Shown one piece after another: positions 57,904 through 64,000 of a DNA stretch of 64,000 bases. Origin of the DNA: Triticum aestivum (taxonomy: Eukaryota > Streptophyta > Magnoliopsida > Poales > Poaceae). The DNA is taken from positions 189,322,237 through 189,386,236 of the forward strand of contig NC_057794.1 in assembly GCF_018294505.1 (NCBI RefSeq), written 5' to 3'. The first letter of the stretch is position 1; every line of letters begins with the position of its first letter. The translations under genes were made by a program, and so were the position numbers. The notes under the pieces are model-generated. The model saw only the letters and a list, made by a program, of their open reading frames with translations. It made no database searches and was not told the DNA's origin.

Positions 57904-59824
57904 CTACCACGAAAGACACCACAGAACACAATCATCACATGGCAATATGCAACAATATGATGCATGCTATGACATGGCAATATGATGTGTCTTGGCTAAT
58001 GCATTGTTAAACATGTTGGTTTGAGTCTATTTGAATCAAGGATTCAAATGAAAGCTCATGTTATTAAGTCATATAAGTGCGTTAGCTTGTTTCACCTAAA
58101 CAGCAAGGTTAAAGTGTTCTGTCATGCATGAAATCATCACAGATGGAAAGATTGAATTTTTTTGATCAAATTTCATATATAAATCTTTGCATTTGGAGTT
58201 ACAGATTAATTTCTATGATTTTTTGAAGTTTGTAGTATTTTCTTTAATTTCCTCTATAAAAATAAATCCAATAAATACGTATTGCTTCAGTAGTGCGTCA
58301 TGGTGACGTCAGCGGTCAATGGAGCCGGTCCAGGTCAAAATGACCAGTGGGTCCCGTCTGTCAGTAGTTAGTTAAACTAACTAAAATTAGTTAGCGCTAA
58401 ACCTGGGTTAATTAGCAGGGCGGGCCCCACCTGTCATAGACCCAGGGGGGTCAACCTGGACCCACCCGTGGTCAAACTGGGTCAACGGGGGTCAAACTCG
58501 CCTGCATTTAGCCGCCGACGAGGCCAGACGCGGTGGAGCGATGCGGGTTTCGTGCTCTGGCGACCAAAACGATGGTGGAGCACGTCTACGTGATGTGGGG
58601 AGTGAGGCGCGTCGAGTGGTGGTGGTGGTTGGGCTCGGGGTCGCCGAAAACGACGCCAGCGACAAGCGTGGCAGTGGCCGGAGCTCGGTTGAGCTCGGGC
58701 TCGTCGCTAGGGGGCACTTCAAGGGGTGTGCGGTGGTGCTACGGGTACCTGGCGATGCGGTGCGTGTAGTGGACAAGGTGGTGTGGCCGTTGGGTAGCCG
58801 GAGCGTCGTCGACGATGAGCTCAGTGGCAGCGCGTTACGGTGAAGCTTTGTGTGGTCTCTAGGGTGCTCGAGAGAGAGAACGGGGAGGATGGGAAGGTGG
58901 GTGAGCTCATGGCGGTCATGTCAGAGAAGTCGGCGAGGTCGAGGACGAGCTGATGCGGCGGGGATGGTGAAAGGGATCTCCGGCGATGGCGAGGTCGGGC
59001 GAGGTTGTTGCGGTGGCTCCAGGGCAAGCGAGCACTCGGGGCTCAGCTTGCTCGAAGGAGAGGAGGGCCGCAGAGCTACTGGACATGGTGGGGCGGCGCG
59101 AGGATGACGGAGACCGCGGCTACGTCGATGGTGCAGCGGCAGGGGCGTCGGCCATGGCGAGGAGGGTGTGAGAGAGAGAGAGAGAGGAGAAGAATGGATG
59201 TGTCTGCAAGGTCGAGGTGGCGACGTGGAGCTCGCCAGGTGTCCACGGGCACGAGGGGCAAGCAGGTGGCGCGGTGGCGAGCTCTCACGCGCCAGCGTCA
59301 CCTCCTGCCTGCCTGCCTGGCGGGAGGAAGCAGCTGGCTGGCACGGGCCAGCACAGTGCTGGGCCGCCAGGTGGGCCGGAAGGTGGGCTGCGGCCAGGTA
59401 AGTAGTTTTTCTTTTATTTCAGTTTTCTTTTATTTCTGTAGGTTTGTGGCATTTCTAAAAATAGTTAGGGACATTCAAAAATCACCAAACTTCACATGCT
59501 TACTGCATGTGAACATATCCAACATGGAACATTTTAGTTTGGGATTATTTGGACATTTAAAATATTTACTAGCATTTAAATGCCCAAATGCAAGTTACAT
59601 ATGATTTAATTCAATGATCTTGTGATGACCTAGAAAAATGTGAACCCATTTTGTTAGAGGTTCTAACCCAAGACAAAAAGGGTGGACTTTTTAGAAGGGC
59701 ATTTCAGGTTCATTGAAAATATTTTTGGTAAACCCTAGTTGTTATCAGGGGGTGCTGGGGGTTCTGACATCCCCATTTCAAGATTCTGGAAAATTAAACA
59801 TGATGCAACACTCTAATGCATGAA

Positions 59825-60511
59825 CTAGCTAGGGTGTGACAACTCACCCCCACTCAAAAGAATCTCGTCTCGAGATTTAGGATCCGGCGGAAAGAAGGTG
59901 GGGTACTCAAGTCGAAGACGATCCTCCCTTTCCCAAGTGGCTTCTTTCTCGGAATGGTGTGACCATTGAACCTTGAGAAACTTGATGTAATGGAATCGAA
60001 TGGTACGCTCGGCTTGATCAAGGATGCGAACGGGATATTCCCGATATGTGAGATTATCTTGGAGATCAAGCATTTCATGGTCCACTCCACGGATAGGATC
60101 CGCGAAGCAATGCGTGAGTTGAGAAACGTGGAAGACATCATGAACTCTGGAAAGATGCGGAGGTAGTTCCAATTGGTAGGCAACTTCTCCTCGTTTGGCA
60201 AGAATGTGAAAGGGTCCAATGTAACGAGGAGCAAATTTGCCTTTGATACCGAAATGATGGGTTGCCTTCGAATGAGTAACCCGAAGGTAAGCCTTCTCGC
60301 CTACTTCATAAGTCATGAGCTTATGTTTGCGGTCATATTGGATATTTTGACGAGATTGGGCTGTCTTCAATTTCTCACGAATAATGCGAACCTGCTCTTC
60401 TGCTTCCTGAATCATATCCGGGCCAAAGAGTTGTCTTTCCCCAGTTTCTGACCAGTTAAGAGGCGTTCGACATTTTTGTCCGTAGAGAACCTCGAAAGGA
60501 GCTTTGCCCAA
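59825..60511 (-). CDS. pol: Integrase C-terminal part with chromodomain-like segment (element D)
   Basis: A 228-codon open stretch: GKAPFEVLYGQKCRTPLNW, the integrase C-terminal region (AYLRVTHSKATHHF, LAPRYIGPF-like FAPRYIGPFHI), then REYPVRILDQAERTIR and SEKEATWEREDRLRLEYP, the chromodomain-like tail of plant chromoviruses that directs integration. The last codons run into the LTR and stop at TAG 59827-59825. It is the C-terminal end of the broken pol, in the same frame as HPQSSGQVEQVNQ upstream. Confidence 0.85.
   Translation of the reverse strand: MGKAPFEVLYGQKCRTPLNWSETGERQLFGPDMIQEAEEQVRIIREKLKTAQSRQNIQYDRKHKLMTYEVGEKAYLRVTHSKATHHFGIKGKFAPRYIGPFHILAKRGEVAYQLELPPHLSRVHDVFHVSQLTHCFADPIRGVDHEMLDLQDNLTYREYPVRILDQAERTIRFHYIKFLKVQWSHHSEKEATWEREDRLRLEYPTFFPPDPKSRDEILLSGGELSHPS
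59842..59855 (-). other. Polypurine tract of element D
   Basis: GAGTGGGGGTGAGT on the minus strand, directly before the 3' LTR. Confidence 0.85.
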
Positions 60512-61131
60512 GCTAGCTTGATAACTATTGTTATAAGCGAACTCGGCGAATGGAAGGCATTTCTCTCAATCCATACCGAAAGAGATGACAGAAGCTCGGA
60601 GCATATCCCCCAGAATTTGATTGACTTGTTCTACTTGACCACTTGATTGGGGGTGTTAGCATTTTGGAAACTTTCCTAAAATCAAGATGTGAAGAGACTT
60701 CCACGGTCTGAGTTAATCTCCAATGGAGCACCATGAAGAGACACTATTCGGGAGATGTACAAGTCAGCTAGCTGGCTAGCTGTTATACTCTCACAAACAG
60801 GTAGGAAGTGGGCTACTTTGGAAAGACAATCGACAACGACGAAGATAGCATTATTCCCTCTCTTGGTCCTAGGAAACCCGGTAATGAAATCCATACCGAT
60901 TTTATCCCATTCCCATTCAGGAATAGCCAAAGGTTGAAGAGTGCCAGCAGGCCGTTGATGCTCTGCTTTAACACGACGACAGACGGTGCAATTAGCAATG
61001 TATTGAGCAATTTCTCTTTTCATCCTAGTCCACCAAAACCTCTGGCGTAGGTCTTGGTACATTTTAGTACTGCCAGGATGAATGGTGAGAGAGGATTCAT
61101 GAGCTTCCTTAAGGATCAGTTGCCGTAGTTG
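60512..61131 (-). pseudogene. pol: Integrase core (element D), frameshifted
   Basis: The zinc-binding H-x6-H...C-x2-C reads HESSLTIHPG ... NCTVC. The core has MDFITGFP (first Asp), VVVDCLSKVAHF and INSDRGSLFTS (second Asp). Just after FTS (about 60700-60640) bases are missing, so the frame is lost; it resumes as HPQSSGQVEQVNQ, which holds the third catalytic residue (Glu). A TGA at 60568-60566 replaces a Trp codon in FGMDWEKCLPFAEF-type sequence. Confidence 0.8.
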
Positions 61132-61134
61132 CTA

Positions 61135-61826
61135 TTTCCTGGGAACCACTAGGCGGTTCTCAAAGAAGACAACACCTTGATCGTTCACAGAGAAACATTT
61201 AGCAGCTCCGCTAGCAATGTTCTGCTTGATCCGAGATATCCCCTTGTCATACCACTGGGTGGTTGTGATCTGATCCATAAGGGTCGGTTTCACCACCAAG
61301 GTAGATAGGAATCCCTTAGGAACAATGTGAAGATTAAGCTTCCAAAATTCCTCATGGAGAAGTGGTTGGCCTTGTTGTAACATCAGGTTGTTACAATAGG
61401 ATTTATGACTTAGTGCATCAGCCATAACATTGGCTTTTCCCGGGGTGTAAGTTATCCCTAAGTCATAATCTGAGATCAACTCGACCCAATGTCTTTGCCT
61501 GAGATTCAAATCCAGTTGGGTGAAGATATATTTCAGACTTTGGTGATCGATGAAGATCTCGCAACGAGTACTAGAAGGTAATGACGCCAAGTTTTAAGTG
61601 CATGGACTACAGCTGCAAGTTCTAGATCATGTGTGGGGTAGTTATCCTCATGTGGACGCAACTGTCGAGAAGCATAGGCAATCACATGACGATCTTGCAT
61701 GAGTATGCAACCTAGTCCTTGTCGTGAGGCGTCGCAATAGATAATAAAGTCCTTGGAGAAATCTGGTGGCACCGGTACGGGAGCAGATGTCTGGCATCTT
61801 TTTAGTTCCTGAAAACTGAACTTGCA
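61135..61826 (-). pseudogene. pol: RNase H region (element D), frameshifted
   Basis: [27 protein letters not shown] and [19 protein letters not shown] are the RNase H motifs (catalytic Asp and Glu visible). A frameshift at about 61590-61575 separates this from [14 protein letters not shown] and [20 protein letters not shown] follows VPRK (61134-61132), before the integrase zinc region. Confidence 0.85.
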
Positions 61827-61829
61827 CTA

Positions 61830-63302
61830 TGGGGTCCACTCGAACTTTTTATCTTTCTTGAGGAGTTCAGTTAGAGGTTCAGCAACCTTGGAGAAATTCT
61901 CGACGAAGCGGCGATAGTAGCTCGCTAAGCCAAGGAAACTCCAAACTTTCTTGACCGTTTCAGGTGGAGTCCAATCAAGGACAACTTGAACTCGCTCGGT
62001 ATGGACAACAATACCCTTACCAGAAATTACATGGACTAGGTAGGTTACTTCTGGCAACCAAAATTCACATTTGGAGAATTTGGCATAAAGGCGATGCTCT
62101 CGAAGTTTCGCCAGTACAAGCCTTAGATGTTCGGCATGTTCTTCCTCATTCTTGGAGTAGATGAGTATATCATCAAGGTATACCACGACGAATTTATCCA
62201 AATACTCCATGAAGATCGAGTTCATTAACCGAGAGAAGGTGGCTGGGGCATTGGTTAAACCGAAGGACATGACGGTGTACTCGTATTGGCCATAACAAGT
62301 AACAAAGGCCGTTTTGGGAATGTCCCCGTTTTTTATTTTGAGTTGATGGTAGCCCAACCTCAAATCCATTTTGGAGAAGACTGAGGATCCAGCGAGCTGA
62401 TCATACAGATCATTGATCCTAGGGGGCAGATACTTGTTCTTGATAGTGACCAAGTTGACAGGTCGGTAATCTACAACCATCCAATCTGTTCCATCCTTCT
62501 TCTTGACGAAGAGGACGAGGCAAGCCCATGGAGAAGAACTAGGACGAATGAAACCCTTTTTCAAGGACTCATCGAGTTGTTTCTTAAGTTCAACTAGTTC
62601 TAGGGGTGCCATCTTATAAGGTTTTCTAGAATTTGGAACAGTTCCTGGTACAAGATCTATCATGAACTCGACATCCCTGTCAGGTGGAACACCTGACATT
62701 TCTTCTAGAAAGACATTCGGGAAGTCACGGACTACCGGAATATCTTCAAGGTCTGGAAGGGGGTTGTCATTTAGGGAGTAAAGCTGGCGCTTGGCCACTC
62801 GAGTTAAGACATTGACTGCCTTGCCCGATGTGTGAGTAAGTTGAACATTTCTAGTGGCACAATCAATCTTAGCATAATGGGCTGACATCCAGTCCATACC
62901 CAAGATGATGTTTATGTCCGAGGACTTGAGAGCTATTAGTGATGCAAGGAAGACAAGTCTATTGACAAGATTTTCATTCCCATGGCTTACTCTAGAAGTT
63001 TGCCATTTGGAACCCGGAGTTTGAATTACCATGGAAGTGGGCATGTCACGGAATGTCGTGTTATGCAATCGAGCATAGCTCTCAGATATGAATGAATGAG
63101 ATGCTCCAGTATTGAAAAGAACAGATGCCGGATGGCAGTTAACAAGGAGCGTACCAAGGACGACGTTAGGATCAGCATGAGCCTCCTCAACAGAGACATA
63201 GTTGAGATGGCCACGTGCAGTGGTGGCTGGCTTGGCATAGTATGTCGTTCCCGCTGGCTTACCATGGCCAACGGACTTTCCAGACTGGTTGGGGTTGTTG
63301 TT
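61830..63302 (-). CDS. pol: Protease and reverse transcriptase (element D)
   Basis: About 490 codons open. The protease motif reads NTGASHSF, with Asn (AAT, 63113-63111) where the catalytic Asp is expected. RT motifs in order: [52 protein letters not shown] at 62180-62169, KCEFWL and [16 protein letters not shown] at 61829-61827 ends the stretch one codon after TP. RT looks structurally intact. Both ends are stop codons (63305-63303 and 61829-61827) where the family reads through. Confidence 0.9.
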
Positions 63303-63305
63303 CTA

Positions 63306-64000
63306 GGGACACTCTCGACTGTAGTGACCCGGCTCTCCACACTTGAAGCATGTCATGACATTGGGACGTGGAGCAGCATTAGCAGTGGGGCCACCATAGG
63401 TCTTAGGCGGTGAAAACTGCTAGTTGGGGCAAGGCGCCTCAAAGGATGGCCTCGGAGTGAACCTGGGTGGCAGAGCTGTGTTTGGAATCCACACCCGGCG
63501 CTTCTGAGATCCAGAGCCGGATGAAGAACCAAAGTCACGGGGGTGCTTGCGTGAAGCGTCATAGTCAGTCTGACCCGTCTCAGCACTGATGGCCTTATTG
63601 ACCAGCTTCTAGAAGGAGGTGCACTCGTGCAGACAGAGGTCACGGCGAAGCTCATGGCTAAGTCCCTTGCGGAACCTTGCCTGCTTCTTGGCGTCGGTGG
63701 ATACCTCTTCAGGAGCATAACGTGCCAGATTTCCAAACTCGCGGCTGTATGCATCCACGGTCAGTATGCCTTGGGTGAAGTTACATAATTCTTCCCGCTT
63801 ACGATCCATGAGACCCTCCAGAATGTGATGCTCACAGAAAGCCTCACTGAATTCATCCCAAGTAGTGATTTGGCCAGCCGGGCGCATAGCCTCAATGTTT
63901 TCCCACCAAAGGCTAGCAGGGCCTTTGAGGTGATAGGCAGCGTAGGTAACCTTATCAACTTCGGCTACGTTGGCAGAATGTAGCTTATGGGTGATGCTGC
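63306..64000 (-). pseudogene. gag: gag 3' half with CCHC zinc knuckle (element D), stops
   Basis: Same gag family as in element B (FSEAFCEHH, SREFGNLARY). It runs into a CX2CX4HX4C zinc knuckle, CFKCGEPGHYSREC, near 63350-63309. Stops: TAG 63611-63609 (element B has CAG, Gln), TAG 63422-63420, TAG 63305-63303 just after the knuckle. The N-terminus is beyond the window. The 133-aa overlapping frame at 63353-63754 is a shadow. Confidence 0.9.

Larger units (their letters stand above)
55745..59841 (-). repeat. 3' LTR of element D (4097 bp)
   Basis: Starts TGTCACACCCTAGC at 59841 and ends GGTCCTGACA at 55745. It is collinear with LTR B, including the GC-rich block (59400-58480), exon-like segments and palindrome. 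The AATAAA seen in B near 5670 is AAATTAA here (56385-56395), a possible loss of the poly(A) signal. Confidence 0.95.
55745..64000 (-). mobile_element. Element D: 3' part of a Ty3/gypsy chromovirus-type retrotransposon
   Basis: Minus strand: gag (from beyond 64000), zinc knuckle, protease, reverse transcriptase, RNase H, integrase, chromodomain-like C-terminus, polypurine tract, 3' LTR. The order PR-RT-RH-INT and the C-terminal chromodomain are the plant chromovirus layout; LTR size and primer type fit the Tekay/Del lineage, which is inference. Same family as element B. The 5' LTR lies right of the window. At least six stops plus a frameshift and a small deletion make it non-functional. Confidence 0.9.

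Noticed and set aside
55745..59841. LTR D and LTR B as the two LTRs of one giant element
   Set aside because: B is a 5' LTR followed by gag and D is a 3' LTR preceded by gag-pol, and both run on the minus strand in the wrong relative order; they are separate copies.

Overview
The window is gene-poor, transposon-rich plant nuclear DNA of grass type, most likely Triticeae (wheat, Aegilops or a close relative). The basis is nested Ty3/gypsy elements with LTRs of about 4.2 kb, primer sites matching initiator-tRNA-Met, a CACTA-type terminus, and MITEs with the CTCCCTCCGT terminus. I recognise no housekeeping gene. The species is not certain.

Layout. 1-2682 is the 3' part of a + strand LTR (element A). 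It is inserted in the gag gene of element B (2683-9189, minus strand: gag, an extra ORF, primer site, 5' LTR). 9190-10618 is flanking DNA. 10624-11306 and 36704-38385 are the two LTRs of one minus-strand element (E); both outer flanks carry ATGCT. Between them lie 3.6 kb of E's own internal region (33069-36703) and 21.8 kb of foreign DNA (11307-33068) with low-copy, genic character: MITEs, a two-exon gene model at 21147-21825, a small charged ORF at 19174-19560, repeated exon-like modules at 24.7-27.2 kb, and a CACTA-like block ending at 33068. 38391-40344 is E's right flank. A 496-bp tandem array (40345-41840, continued at 54286-54632) is split by element C (41841-54285), whose two 4.23-kb LTRs enclose a badly decayed pol. 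55253-55744 is a coiled-coil coding fragment cut by element D (55745-64000 and beyond, minus strand), which has a 3' LTR and a multiply broken gag-pol ending in a chromodomain-like segment.

How the parts relate. A, B, C and D have LTRs with the same internal order: a GC-rich block, an AT-rich block, a short acidic coding-like exon, about 1.2-1.3 kb of intron-like DNA holding the palindrome CTATTCGAATAG, and a second short acidic exon. In A, B and D the exon phases are compatible and a GC-type donor is conserved. Between B and D all six differences in the last 39 bases of exon 2 fall at third codon positions. This possible LTR-encoded spliced peptide is the most novel observation. The second is the foreign segment inside element E, which looks like a gap patched during break repair. 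The third is the pairing of TCGGTnnnACCGA arrays with TATA boxes in E. All calls come from reading one sequence without database searches.
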